Part shown: positions 26,301 to 43,807 of the stretch, in pieces
How positions within the stretch are numbered: position 1 is the stretch's first letter
Layout of the letters: every line of letters begins with the position of its first letter
Origin: Chrysomallon squamiferum
Lineage: Eukaryota; Mollusca; Gastropoda; Neomphalida; Peltospiridae
Assembly: GCA_012295275.1 (NCBI GenBank)
Contig: CM022671.1
Span: 21,982,822-22,046,821, forward strand
Length of the DNA stretch: 64,000 nt
Direction of reading: 5' to 3'
Made by a program: the position numbers and the translations under genes
Notes under the pieces: model-generated
The model's input: the letters and a program-made list of their open reading frames with translations, nothing else
Databases searched by the model: none
What the model was told of the DNA's origin: nothing

Positions 26301-26860
26301 TGTCTTGATGTGTCTGTGTTTGTATTTGTCTTGATGTGTCTGTGTTTGTATTTGTCTTCATGTGTAACTGTGTTTGTATTTGTCTTCATACATATCTGTG
26401 TTTTATATTTGTCTTCATGTGTATCTGTGTTTATATTTTTCTTCATGTATCTGTGTTTGTATTTGTCTTCATATGTCTGTCTTTGTATTTGTGTTATGTG
26501 TATCTGTCTTTATATTTGTGTCATGTGTATGTTGCTACTTGTGTTTATGTATATGTTTATATTAGTGTTATGTGTATATATTTATATTTGTGTTATGTGT
26601 GTCTGTGTTTATATTTGTATTATGTATATCTGTGTTTATATTTGTGTTATGTGTATCTGTGTTTATATTCATGTTCATATGTATTTGTGCTCCTAATTTT
26701 GTTATCTGTCTCAATGTTCATATTTGTGTAATAAAATTATATGTAATTAATTTTTGTTATGTATATCTGTCTTTATATTTGTGGTATGTGCATTAGTGTT
26801 TATTCCCTGTTTATGTTTGTTTATAGATTTGTTATCTTTATCAATGTTCATATGTGTGTG

Positions 26861-26870
<10 letters not shown>
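23340..26870 (+). repeat. Minisatellite of copy 2 (26/28-bp units)
   Basis: The core (about 24,270-26,480) holds roughly 80 head-to-tail units made of GTCTTCATGTGT, then either CTG, ATCTG or AACTG, then TGTTTGTATTT or TGTTTATATTT. This gives unit lengths of 26 and 28 bases, mixed irregularly. The edges (23,350-24,100 and 26,480-26,800) carry older TTTATATTTGTGTTATGTGT-type units like those in copy 1. The plus strand is T-rich and A-poor. Open frames of up to 355 codons are by-products of the repeat. Confidence 0.96.
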
Positions 26871-26893
<23 letters not shown>

Positions 26894-27464
26894 TTTATTT
26901 TGTTTCATTTTTTAATTGTGTATTGGTGTTTGTTTTTTGATTTGTCCTTTATATATATATATATATGTATGTATTTTTTTTGTATTTTTGTGTCAATCTA
27001 TGTTTAGACTTTTACATAAAGACATGTAATTTCATATATATATTGATGCACATTCAGATACACATATTAACAAAATGAAAAAAAAAATAAATAAAATAAA
27101 AAAACCACTCTTAGGAAACACTATTTCTAGTATTAATAAAATCTGTTACAACACTATAAGTAAGTGAAAAACCAGATGAAATGACATCAGCTGTCCATTG
27201 TGTAAGTAAGAGGTTCTAGATCGTAATTGATTTCAAACTGGGTATCTAGGAAACAATCAAACTGGGTATTTGTAATATAATAATTAATGAAGTTCTTTTA
27301 TCCGATCTATTATTTTGGTGAACCAGCAAAATTTGCATCCAAATCTTTTCCTTTGATTTCATGTTTTGACTGATGCTTCAAAATTTTACTTTTTCTATAG
27401 AACACAACTGCTCTTCTTATTTATTTATTGATTTTTAATTTTCCAGAATTCTTTAATAAAAAAG

Positions 27465-27741
27465 ATAAATAAAATAAAATGAAAAAAATAAAAAATAAAA
27501 AATAAAATAAAATAAATAAAAATAAAATAAAATAAACATAAACATAAACATAAACATAAACATAAATCATATATGTAAATACATAATCTGTTAAAAAGGT
27601 ATAAGTTAAAAGTATAAGTATAAATTATTAAATAATCAAATAATAAACTAATTATTTATAAAGTGCTGAATAAGAATGTAAATAAATAAATAAGTATTAA
27701 TTAAAAAAAATACTAATACTAATATAAATATTAACACAATA

Positions 27742-27778
<37 letters not shown>

Positions 27779-27835
27779 ATAATAATAATAATGATAATGA
27801 TAATAAGAAGAAGAAGAAGAAGAAGAAGATTTTAT
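27465..27835. repeat. Low-complexity patch: (AAAAT)n, (AAACAT)n, (ACT)n, (AAT)n, (AAG)n
   Basis: Successive arrays with AT-rich spacers. ACT triplets at about 27,744-27,777 change to AAT, then to AAG, ending near 27,830. Confidence 0.93.
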
Positions 27836-28269
27836 ATTTGCTGAATATATAGAACTGTATTTAGGTTAGTGCTAAATAAGCAAATAGTAAAAATAATAAA
27901 CAAATTAAAAATTAATCTTAATTACAATTATTTTGATAATGTTTTGTGAATTAAATATGAAAATATTAAAATAAATAATAAAAATAAAAACAAATAATAA
28001 ATTAAAAATTATTATTATTTACAAATTTTATGTTTTTGATAATGAAATTCGATATTATTTTTTATTTAAAACTGATATATTTTTCCTGCTTGTGTTCTAT
28101 GGAAAAATCAAAATTCTTTTCAGTTTTCATTTTTTTTTTTTTTTTTTTAATTATAAGTTTACTTTATTAATTTTTTCATTTTTTTTTTAATCATTATTCC
28201 TCACCATGTATGGAAAATTTAAATATTTAAATTTTTTAATTAATTTTAATTGTACAAACTTTTATTAAA

Positions 28270-28449
28270 TGTACCTAAAATGCAGCAACAGTGAGTCACC
28301 TGGTGAGTGATGACACCCCCACCTTAGGTGGGTTAACATGGATTAACTCAGACTTGTCAGTGAGTTAACTGCCCCACCTCAGAGTGGCTAATACAGATTA
28401 ACTCATACTTGAAAATGAGTTAACTGGGAGACTGTTCACCTTAGGTGCA
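28270..28449. mobile_element. 180-bp palindromic block (copy 2)
   Basis: The counterpart of 20,056-20,235: same length, about four substitutions, the same two TTAACTCA/TGAGTTAA hairpins. The right terminal repeat is TTAGGTGCA here, so the 9-base inverted repeat carries one mismatch. Confidence 0.6.
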
Positions 28450-29025
28450 GAAAACATTATTGTCTTAGATATAGAAAACAATGCAATATTTTTATTGTTT
28501 GGAACAGAAAAAAACTAGAATAATATTATGAGTGACACAGAGAACATTGCAATATTGTCATCATTAGATTTATGTACAAAAAGTTCTGAAATAAAATCAT
28601 GTTGGGATAAAGAAAAGAATGATTATCTTTACATTTAAATAATAAAATTTATTTTGCCTGTACTATAATAAAATTATATTTTGATAATATTATCAGTGTT
28701 AGCTATTGTTACTGCTGTTGTTATTAATACGTTATTGGTGATTTTTTTTTTAACTCTTAAGGTACAAAATTATTTCTTCATTGGCGTAAGGGACATAAAT
28801 CTCATAGGTTTAATATTTTCGGAATTATCTCATCAAAACGCTTTTAAAAGACTGAGTCCAAAAGCGTTACCAAATTTTGGGGATTTTTATTATTATTATT
28901 TTATTTATTTATTAATTTAAAAAATAATATGTTAAATTACTGAACGATTTTAACGTAACAAGAAAATTGTTTATTTTTCAAAATGCCTCGTTAGTTATGC
29001 CTTAAAGATGCTTTAATCGCTCTAA

Positions 29026-30935
29026 AGGAATGGCCGTAACTAGACTCTTTTTTAAATGAGGCAAAAACACTTAAACCCTAAGCGACGCGTAGCAAAAAAA
29101 AAAAAATTATTATTAATTATCGCTCCGGGACGTAGAAAATCCTATTTTGTGTACTACTGGTTTGCCGGATTATGAATGTCCCGGGAAGCAGAAGGAACTC
29201 ATTGGTTCATGTGTTTTGCGTTGAAGAGTGAGTCGTGTTTTCTTTACCAACGATAGCAGTTGAGCAGATGATTGTGTGTGTGTGCGTGCGTGCGTGCGTG
29301 TGTGTGTGTGTGTTCTTTTCTTTTATTGTTATTTCTTCTTTTTCTCCTCAGTTTTGTTTTATTTCGCTCGCATTGGTGTCTACTATTTTAAAGGATTATT
29401 GTCCTGGGTAGTATTTTTATATGTTAATTTATATTTTAATCTATATAACGTTTTGCATCGAAATGGGAAACTGTCTGAGATTTAAAATAATGACATCTGA
29501 AATCTCCAATCTGACAAAGAACCACGACGCTGTGCCCGACGGTTTGTTAGCCGAGATTCCTCATTTTAGTGCCATCAGCATGGTACTATACCGACAACGC
29601 CACAAAACCTTACCCCTCCTACCCCAGACAAGACAGGAAATTAACATGGAAGGTGAGTGGACCTGTACCGAGGGAGGATCTCCTTTTCTGCGCCAAGATG
29701 AAGGGACAAAAGTCAATATTGTTGTTCGGGACAGACAAAAACCTGGAGTTGTTATATAAGTCAAGCTGCAACAGTTAGATGATCCCTGGCAAGTTCAGAC
29801 ACGAAAATACGAGCTATCGAAGCCTGAATCCAGTCTCTGGAAGACGAGTTGATCAACCACAACATCTCAGACACTGACTACACTGACCACATCGGAGAGC
29901 TTTTGCATTTTAACACAAAGCTGCGAGAATCAACGGAAATATTATTTAAAATAAATCACCTTCGTTTGCTTTTCTTCTTGATTTTTTCTTTCTTTCTTTC
30001 TTTCTTTCTTTATTTATTTACAATTTTTTTATTTTTTTTTTTTTTTATTTATTTATTTATTCTGTGTTTTCTGTTGTTCTTTCATGTATATATTTCTCTT
30101 TGAATATTTAATTTCTTGTATAATCTTGTCATAGTTGTAGTTGTCATTGTTGTTATACTGTCGTTATTGTATGTTTTGCGTTCAAAATGAGTCGTGGACC
30201 TGAATTATGGATAAAAAAATGTTATGCTATTTTAAATTGAACTGTTTGTTGTATTAACATATACAAATCAAAAGACAGACTTAGATACAGAGAGACAGAC
30301 TCACAGACAGACGACGTACGGGCAGAAGATTCACACCAGAGCCGTTAAAACTTGGGTATAGTTGTATATCATTTTACAATTTTGTTTTATTTTATTTATT
30401 TGTAATACGAACAACATAACCACTGAAATGAACTCTTAGTGCTAACAACTGCACTATGGTACAGAATTAGTTCGGTTGTTACCTTTTGACTGCACACACC
30501 GTCAGCCAGGTAAAAGGGCAAATAACGAGTACCGGGACGTAGATGGATCCTAATTAGTAAACAACAACAACAACGCAGAAATCATTTTAGGACCATTTAT
30601 ACAAGTTTATCTACGTCCCGGCCATAATCAAAAACATTTGGGCGAGGAGACTTGAAAGACGCAAAATCTCGATTCTAACCATTTACTGATTGATGTCTGA
30701 TGTCTTTGAAGTCAGTTATGTCTTTCATCGCAGCGATTTCGGTAGACTTCAAACGGTAACCGTAGACATAAACGAATTCATTCAGAGGATATCTTTTCTA
30801 TCGGAATAAGATTTATATTTTATATTTTTAAAATAAAACTTTTGTATAAAAAAAAAATATTAAAAATCAAAAATCAAAAATCAATTTCGGTATGAGGAAT
30901 TTGCTTCATTTGCCTCAATGTAGTTACGGCCATGA
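29026..30935. mobile_element. Candidate DNA transposon bounded by inverted repeats
   Basis: The left end has ATGGCCGTAACTAG followed by AATGAGGCAAA. The right end has the inverted counterpart, TTTGCCTCA then TAGTTACGGCCAT. Nested inside, CCGGGACGTAGA (about 29,126 and 30,533) is matched by the inverted TCTACGTCCCGG (about 30,592-30,604). The two outer repeats are short and imperfect. No transposase is recognisable, so this would be a decayed or non-autonomous element of about 1.9 kb. Inference from inverted-repeat structure only. Confidence 0.4.
29464..29651 (+). pseudogene. Short open frame beginning MGNCLRFK, possible exon or relic
   Basis: The frame starts with an N-myristoylation-type sequence, MGNCLRFK, and runs through a Ser/Thr-rich stretch (MTSEISNLTKN) to a donor-like ATGGAAG|GTGAGTGG at 29,652. 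The opening residues and spacing recall the N terminus of RNF11-type RING proteins, but the PPPY motif and the RING domain are not present. A further stretch at 29,815-29,950 encodes LINE-like coiled-coil residues broken by a stop. It may be an exon fragment caught in a mobile element, or chance. Confidence 0.2.
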
Positions 30936-31159
30936 AAGGGTTGTCTTTGTATGAACAGATTTAGCTTCGCTTTTCATGATCAGTTCAACGTTGTTCATAT
31001 AGACTGAAAAAGTATGTATATTTGAAACTATAACTTATCTTAATCAGTTCATAATACTTAATACTTACTTTTTAATTTTAATTTTATTTATTATTATTAC
31101 TATTATTTTGAAATTATTAATTTTATTAATAAACAACTGTAGAAATATACGCTAAAACA

Positions 31160-31242
31160 GCCTCAAAGACGGACCATGGAGAATCGTTCCTGAAACCAAA
31201 CGCGTCTGATTTGAGTGTGAAACACTAACCGACCGGCCACTC
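31160..31242 (-). mobile_element. tRNA-derived SINE-like remnant
   Basis: The minus strand reads GTGGCCGGTCGGTTAG (tRNA A box/D-arm-like) and, about 40 bases later, GGAACGATTCTCC (B-box-like). The spacing fits a tRNA head. No cloverleaf can be drawn with confidence, so a decayed SINE is likelier than a tRNA gene. Confidence 0.35.
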
Positions 31243-31244
31243 TC

Positions 31245-32384
31245 TCGCACGTGCACAAGAACCCATTTTAAACGGATGAACTGATTTACTGATCAAACGT
31301 TGAAAATTGAAAACACTCTGCTCAGTTTGTCGACAAACGGTAGGCAGACGATACAAAAACGGTAAGTGCAAGCATACCCTAAATAACCCAGGAGATGAAT
31401 AACTGTGTGTAGACATCACGATAATTTAAAAGCAAGAAAATTAAAAGATTTATTCCATGACCTTTTTTTGACTCGCTTTTAAGCCAATTAAGCCAATTAA
31501 AATAAAGAAAAACGGTTTTGATGTAGCAATGGAATTTACAGACTTAGTTGTGACCTTTTGTTTTAGAATTTCATCATTAGGACAACACGTTTTCATAGTA
31601 ATGAAGTAATATCTGTTGTCTTTGAGATTTAAAGTATAGTAATCAAACAAAATGAGAGACAAAACCCGCTGCCTACGTACCACGGGATACCCTTTTAAAC
31701 GTTATTTATGTCTTTCCAATCTATGGTATAAGGGATTCTCTCCTTATATTTTAATGAATTTTTACAAATTGAATAAAATCATGTGCAAACGTGTGTATTT
31801 TGCCTCCTCTGGGCGAGGTTTCAATAGTTTGTCGTTATATTTGTCAGTGTTCAAAGAGTTAAATACTGAATAAAAAAACAAACCACGAAATTCTTCGCAG
31901 CAAAACACTAAAAGAAAACACCAAAACCTCAAAACACCAACAATATGGTTGTCATTTGTTTTAGTCTGTTTTCACTGATCAGAATATTTATCTCTGTGTA
32001 ACTTTCTGTTGCTAGAAAGACTCAGTTTAAATTTTATGTTAAGATATAGATATAAACTGCTAAACTATAATCTATTTATTATATTTAGGCAAGAATTAAA
32101 CAAAAGCATGTGCAAGATTTTTGAAAATCATGACGTCAAACCATGTAGCATGTACAGTAAAACATGATCAGATGAAATAAGCCTTCTACTGAGCACTGAG
32201 ATAAGACATAACATAACTTACGTGTACATAGATAAATGCATATAGTTATATATATATATATACACACGCGCACACGCGCACATACACTTACATAAATATC
32301 TGTTATTTTATATTTTGATATATGTGTACATATATATGCATACAGATTCACACATATTTGCAGGCATGCATACATAAACACAGA
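31245..32384. other. Intergenic, nothing recognised
   Basis: AT-rich sequence with several short open frames on both strands but no domain, RNA or repeat that I can support. Confidence 0.55.
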
Positions 32385-32775
<391 letters not shown>

Positions 32776-32814
32776 ATTTGATAACGGACGCTTTTTGTCT
32801 CCAGGATAACAAAA

Positions 32815-32819
<5 letters not shown>

Positions 32820-32857
<38 letters not shown>

Positions 32858-34310
32858 TCCAGATTCTTAAGAGGGTAATGAATGTCGAGGTAAACATTTA
32901 TGCTATGTAGAAATATTTATATCAAATATCACAGTATTTACTGAGGTTTGTGAAGTGAAGTGCATAATAATTTTGAATAATAATAATAATAAATTCTTTT
33001 TAAAACCCTAAGAAATACACACACATACATAAAAAATAAATAAGTTATTTATTTTTTATATATATATAATAAAAGAAAGAAAAAAACATTTAATAAGTTT
33101 ACAATTATTTACTTAGGAATCAGATTTTCATTTCAATATACGAAATGACGTCACGAAATAACGGAAAAATGGCAGCCTCCAGACATTTCCTGTGATTTGT
33201 TATTTTATTGTTTTATTTTATTTAACCAAACTATAGTCATTTAACAGTTTTTAAAATGCATTTACACAATTTACTTACTTCATAGCACCCATACCAGTTA
33301 AACTTCAGTGACAAAACACCGAATATAATAAAATTATTTATTATATGTTCAGTACAATACAGTACAATACAATACAATAGTATACAATTTAATTCATTTC
33401 ATAACATTTATTTATTTATTTATTTATTTATTTATTGCATTTGTTTCTTATAAATCTCTTTTTATTGAGGTCTATTTTTAGAAACAACTATGTAAAGTGT
33501 GTGAACTTCAGCTTCTAATGGTTTCAGATACGTTTGGCATTATCAGCAGACGTGAAAGCGACATCTAGCCGCCATTGCTACAGAGGCGCCCATTATGTGG
33601 TGGTTGATACAGTATTCATTATCACGATAACAACAAGATTCGTTTGCTACATGACCTTCATTCTGACCTGATATCGTAAAGTAAGCAATCAGTCTATATT
33701 GTTCTAACATTTTGAATATTCCTTTTACATTTTCTTTGTTAATTCGAAATACGCAAAGACATTCATGAACATCGACAATTGTTTACATGTGGTTAAAGCC
33801 ATTTTAAAGATATTCATATATATATATATATATACAAAAGTTGAATATTGTTTTAAAGTGTATTTGAAGTGCTATGGAGAAATACTAAAAGAGATAGAAA
33901 AAAAACGCTTCTCTTTTTCGTTTAGCTGCGAGATATGTTTCATAAGCACCTTCCCAATAACTGTATTTGTTAAACCAATCGTAGAGCACTGGCTGTTTTG
34001 AGAAATGATTCAGTGGCCGTCGTTTGGAAACTAGATCCCGTTCTTTTAACCTCTTGCCTTGCTTTCTCTACGATTTGGCGGATGTCAAAATCATGCTGTG
34101 TTATATTTCTGAAGCCAGTCAGTCATGCAATCAACGAACAGTTAACGAACAGTTGTAGAAAAAAAATCTTTATGTTTAAAGTCAATTATACAGTCAAAGT
34201 GACAGTATTAGAAAACAACATGTGTATTTAATTTAGTTTTAATGTTAAAGATACTACTGAACACATAAACGAGAAGAATAACTGAAAAACATAATATGAA
34301 GTGTAGAGAT
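32820..34310. other. Region downstream of the FABP gene
   Basis: It holds a T run of about 34 bases near 32,820, a block with TGACGTCA and GGCAGCC at 33,146-33,180 that resembles the CRE-like blocks at 16.2 and 22.9 kb, TTTA repeats near 33,405-33,436, and no convincing gene. Confidence 0.5.
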
Positions 34311-34317
34311 TCCACTC

Positions 34318-34323
34318 TTTATT
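34318..34323 (-). terminator. Polyadenylation signal of the FABP gene
   Basis: AATAAA on the minus strand, about 62 bases past the proposed FABP stop codon. Confidence 0.6.
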
Positions 34324-34385
34324 GTCCGGGATGACAAAACTGAATTCAAAGCAGTTATTTAAGCAGTTATTTCAAAAAACGGTTT

Positions 34386-39810
<5,425 letters not shown>

Positions 39811-39907
39811 TTTCAAAAGATTCTAAAAGTTAAACTAACAAGCGTCGGTACCTAACTCTGAACACTTAATGGTGACTCGTCTGTCAACAACGCAGACTAC
39901 ATCTCCA

Positions 39908-39938
39908 GTCACGTGACTAAGGCCAGACGGTCACGTGC
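39908..39938. promoter_or_regulatory. Two CACGTG E-boxes upstream of FABP
   Basis: The palindrome GTCACGTGAC (39,908-39,917) and a second TCACGTG (39,931-39,937) lie about 100-130 bases upstream of the FABP start codon, in a GC-richer stretch typical of a promoter. The sites suit bHLH-zipper factors of the USF/MITF/MAX type. Function is inferred. Confidence 0.5.
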
Positions 39939-39939
39939 C

Positions 39940-40975
39940 TCATCCTTTAGTTACTCCTGTTAATTACCGCCCCACAGTTTGTGATACAGAAACTGAAACT
40001 TAGCTGTGTAGTTCAAGCTGTTGCTGTGAATAATTAAATAAACCGGGGATATTCCACGAAACCGATAATGAAATTTATTATTTTTAGAACTGGGAACAAA
40101 TGATACTCAAATAGTTAAAACCTACCATATGTCACATCAAACGCATATACGTACATGTAAAATAATGTTAGCTTGATACATAAATATTTTGAAAAAAAAT
40201 CCACACAAAAAAACCCACCAGCAAAACGTTTCAAAATCTGTTGACTGCAAGGAAGTTATCGTTATAAACCCGTTATAAATATATTATCATCACTTAAATA
40301 ATTTAATCCGTACGATTAGTAGTTTTATTATTAATGATCATTAAACACATTAGAGATGAGAACAAATATATATATATAACTTTCTCCATTATTGTCGACT
40401 GTTAAAAAAGAAAGAAAAATACAAAAATCGAGGCAAAGATATAAACATACTCTCATATTTATTTGTAAAGCACACTCCTGGGCATGAATGCAGTAAAAGA
40501 AAAATATATGCAGCTGCCAAGACATACAGGAAAAAGGAAAGGAGAAAAGTTTTATATAACGACGCACCTAACATATTTAAGGTGATAAGCCTCATGCATA
40601 TTTTTAAAGATCATGCAAATAGAAAACTTGCTGCCATCACACCACGGCCTAATCTCTTTTTTTTTTTTTTTTAAAGAGCTGTAAGAGATCTTTTATATTA
40701 ATTTCTCTGTTTATCGATTTCCCTGCTTGCCTGTCTGTTTATCTACTTATCTTCCCCCTCCCTGTCTGTCTATAAATTTACCTGTCTCTTTCTTTACCCT
40801 TTGTTTTAAGAGAAGAGTGAGCACTGCTTCGAAAGAAGAGTGCAGATAGAAATACAGATACATCTGGCGAGATAAGGAGAGATGGAGATAACGAGAACGT
40901 GAGATAACGAGAGTCAGTGAAGTAGAGAGAGAAAGACAGCGTGAGTAAACGAAACACGCAAACATACATAGCAAC
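39940..40975. other. FABP upstream region
   Basis: AT-rich sequence with a T run at about 40,659-40,672 and a few CTGTCT-rich stretches. Short open frames on the minus strand show nothing recognisable. Confidence 0.5.
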
Positions 40976-40984
40976 ACACACATC

Positions 40985-41084
<100 letters not shown>

Positions 41085-41749
41085 ACTAATTAACATCTCC
41101 GTTCATTTGTTTTAGAGATGGCTGACAACCCGTTTAATTTACATTCCATATTTTAGCTAATTGCTGCGGGGCGCCTCTGCACGAGACCAATTATACGTTA
41201 CGTAGTCGCAGAGATGACATTCAGAGACCTGCCGTAAATTTAGCAACCTGCCAAATGTTTTCCGTAAGGAACTTCAGTGGCCGGGTCATTCTGCGAACAG
41301 CTCGTAAAAAGCCAGTGCATATGACATTACTCACTTATTCATAATTCAACAGTGCACTTATGAATTTGGTTTAGGTTACTATAATTATGTGATCAGAAAA
41401 ATACGGTTAAAAATAAAAATGACATAAAATAAAATAAAATAAAATAAATAAATTAATTAAAAAGTCGGGGGTGTCATTTAATATTCATATTCAGATATTC
41501 AGAACGGACTGTCTGGTTTTAAAGAGAGATAGGGTCAGAGAAAAATAATTTGGTACTTGTAAAAGGAGTTTATACATTATGCATACTTTCCTAATCATTT
41601 TTATGAAATTTGTTACTAGCGATAAATCTTTTGAAATTAATAAAGATCCTTGACTGACTGAATAAATAAATAATTATGCAGTCACTGTATCCTCAGTTCA
41701 GTCACCTTCAAGCTTACAGAAGAGAGAGAATTAGTATCACACTTTATTA

Positions 41750-42004
41750 TTACCAAAGGTTGGCACCAAAATCCAATGGAAAAAGTCTGTTGGTACTGTT
41801 ACAAAATTTCTTTAACCTGTTAGTTTGTATCGCCAAAAATGCACTATATTCTCTTAGACATCCAAAAATATATGACAGCTTTTTGTCAATCATGCGCATT
41901 CTTTCGCGTTGTGATTTTGTCAGCTGTGTCTGAGAAGACCGGTCGCCACCGTCGTTGTCGTTGATTCGTGTTACGTCACTGCTACTATGACGTTTCTGTC
42001 CCAC
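41750..42004 (-). other. Open frame of unknown status
   Basis: A minus-strand frame of 84 codons without an upstream ATG. Its first half (QKRHSSSDVTRIND, then SQTQLTKSQRERMR) looks coding-like in composition. It ends ...GANLW and is followed at once by TAATAATAAAG, so stop codons and a possible AATAAA coincide. No family recognised. It could be the last exon of an unrecognised gene, a retrocopy fragment, or chance. Confidence 0.2.
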
Positions 42005-42099
42005 AATTAACGTTTCAAAAAGAGAAAAATATCAAAGGCTTGCTATACCGATTTTCAACAGAGTTCTTGTTTTTATGTTTTGTTCAGCCTTTGTGATAT

Positions 42100-43310
42100 T
42101 GTGGTAACAATAATAATGATGGTGATGATAATGATGATGACGACGACAACTATAACAATAATAAAAGTAACAACAGAAGCAACAACAACAACAATAAATA
42201 AATAAATAAATTTGTTAACACTGTTAACAAGTCGTGATGAAACATTTATTTTGCCTGTTATGTCTGTCTGTCTGATATTATCTGGTTAACCTTTCTTTCT
42301 CCGTGTTTCTGTATTAAAGTGGATAATCTAAGAGATATGACTTATTATATGAATAGTTAAATCGTTGAGCTGAGGCGAGAGGGATCAGAGGATCAATCCT
42401 CATTTGTGTGACCTTAGGCTATTCTCTCATTCTAGTTTTGCCCTCTCATTGGTTAATCAGAGATCATAATATGAGTTTCCGTATCTATGGAGAGGTACAG
42501 ATACAGCTTCCTTCATTGCTAATCAATAAAATATAGCTCATTGCATGGTGGCAGATTGTTTTCATTTTCGTTATGTGCGTGGGCCTTAACCAGATACGTA
42601 TTACGCAATAGAAAACATATGTTAAAAATGAATGATTTGCCTCATTAAATAATAATATTAATAACGAAAAAAAATTATTCTTTAATTTCATGAAGCTGTC
42701 TTGCAGAAATCTTGTAGGGTGAGTTTGATAACACGGAACCCAACTCTTTATTTCTCTACAGAGGATATCCGCACAACAAACAAAAATATAAATCTTAATT
42801 TTTATCAACCTAAATTTTTATCTTATGCCAAAAATAACGTGGTTTATGTTCGATTAACATCAAAAGTGCAACAGCGATACACATTTTGATTTAAGATTCA
42901 GCAGTTTTGACCGATACGATTACAGAATAATATTTATTTCGCATTATTTTGAATACGTTTTTAACTCGTCTGTGATATAACTCTCGTATGACACAGCCTT
43001 GGTATTTTACATTAGTCACTGAGTCATTATAAAGATTTATTTATTTTTTTAATACTGTATGGAAGAGTTTATATACTTCAAGTCAAATTTAACGATTGTG
43101 GGATTTTACGATCTTTGTTGTTTGTTTATTTAACGACGGCAGCAACAACACATATACAAAACAAACAAAAAATAATTTAAAAAAAATAAAGGCTGTTGGG
43201 TGTCATTCAAAGTTAACTGAGATTTTCTGAAAGTTTTACTTGATACTAAACAGAGGTATTAGCTGACACGATATATGATAATAAATCAGTTTCGAATTTA
43301 ATATATTATT
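42100..43310. other. Intergenic, nothing recognised
   Basis: It includes an interrupted GAT/CAA patch at 42,115-42,200 and short palindrome GAGGATCAATCCTC at about 42,389. No gene supported. Confidence 0.5.
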
Positions 43311-43311
43311 G

Positions 43312-43365
43312 TTATTTTATCATTATCATTATTGTTATTATTATTATCATTATCATTATCATCAA

Positions 43366-43430
<65 letters not shown>

Positions 43431-43432
43431 TC
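43312..43432. repeat. (TTA)n/(TCA)n array
   Basis: Mixed ATTATC and TTA triplets, with a pure TTA stretch from about 43,370 to 43,430. Confidence 0.94.
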
Positions 43433-43807
43433 AGGATTGCCTTTAAGGAATATTTAATTAGAGCATTTCTTTAAAGACGCCTTAACAAATTTTAACATTA
43501 AGGGTTAGTATGCTTCAACACTTCTAGTACAAATCTAAACAAGTCAGAGGAAACCTTCCATAGTCACTCTTTAATCGATAAGAGTACTAGTGGGCTGAAT
43601 TGTGACGTTACCTGGCCAACAGAGGTCTCTGCAAAGTTTATATTCTCTTCTGTGTATTAATATAGTTTGTGAACTTGCCGATTAGAATTTTGAAGAGTTT
43701 TATAACGGTGTATTTGACAACGGTAGTACGTATTATAACATCAAATTTTATTCTACTTTATGTCTGCAAAGGGAAACACATACCACAACTTTTCATAAAA
43801 TCGTCTT

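Larger units (their letters stand above)
22833..28862. repeat. Segmental duplication, copy 2
   Basis: The second copy of the segment described at 16,143-21,105, in direct orientation. Matching landmarks lie at 22,860-22,985 (CRE-like block), 23,340-26,870 (minisatellite), 27,170-27,265 (GACATCAGCTGTCCA block), 28,270-28,449 (palindromic block) and 28,765-28,850 (AGGGACATAAATCTCAT block). It is about 1 kb longer than copy 1, mainly because of the larger minisatellite. Confidence 0.85.

Noticed and set aside
24270-26480. CRISPR-like look of short repeats at regular spacing
   Set aside because: There are no unique spacers: the units are contiguous variants of one sequence, the host DNA is eukaryotic, and no cas genes are present.
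25629-26696. 355-codon plus-strand open frame, and its many neighbours at 17-27 kb
   Set aside because: They are translations of the 26/28- and 42/46-bp minisatellites in every frame (Val/Cys/Phe/Leu/Tyr repeats). The 28-base unit simply lacks stops in most frames.
42355-42410. Possible further tRNA-derived SINE around GAGGATCAATCCTC
   Set aside because: The palindrome resembles a B box, but no A box lies at the right distance.
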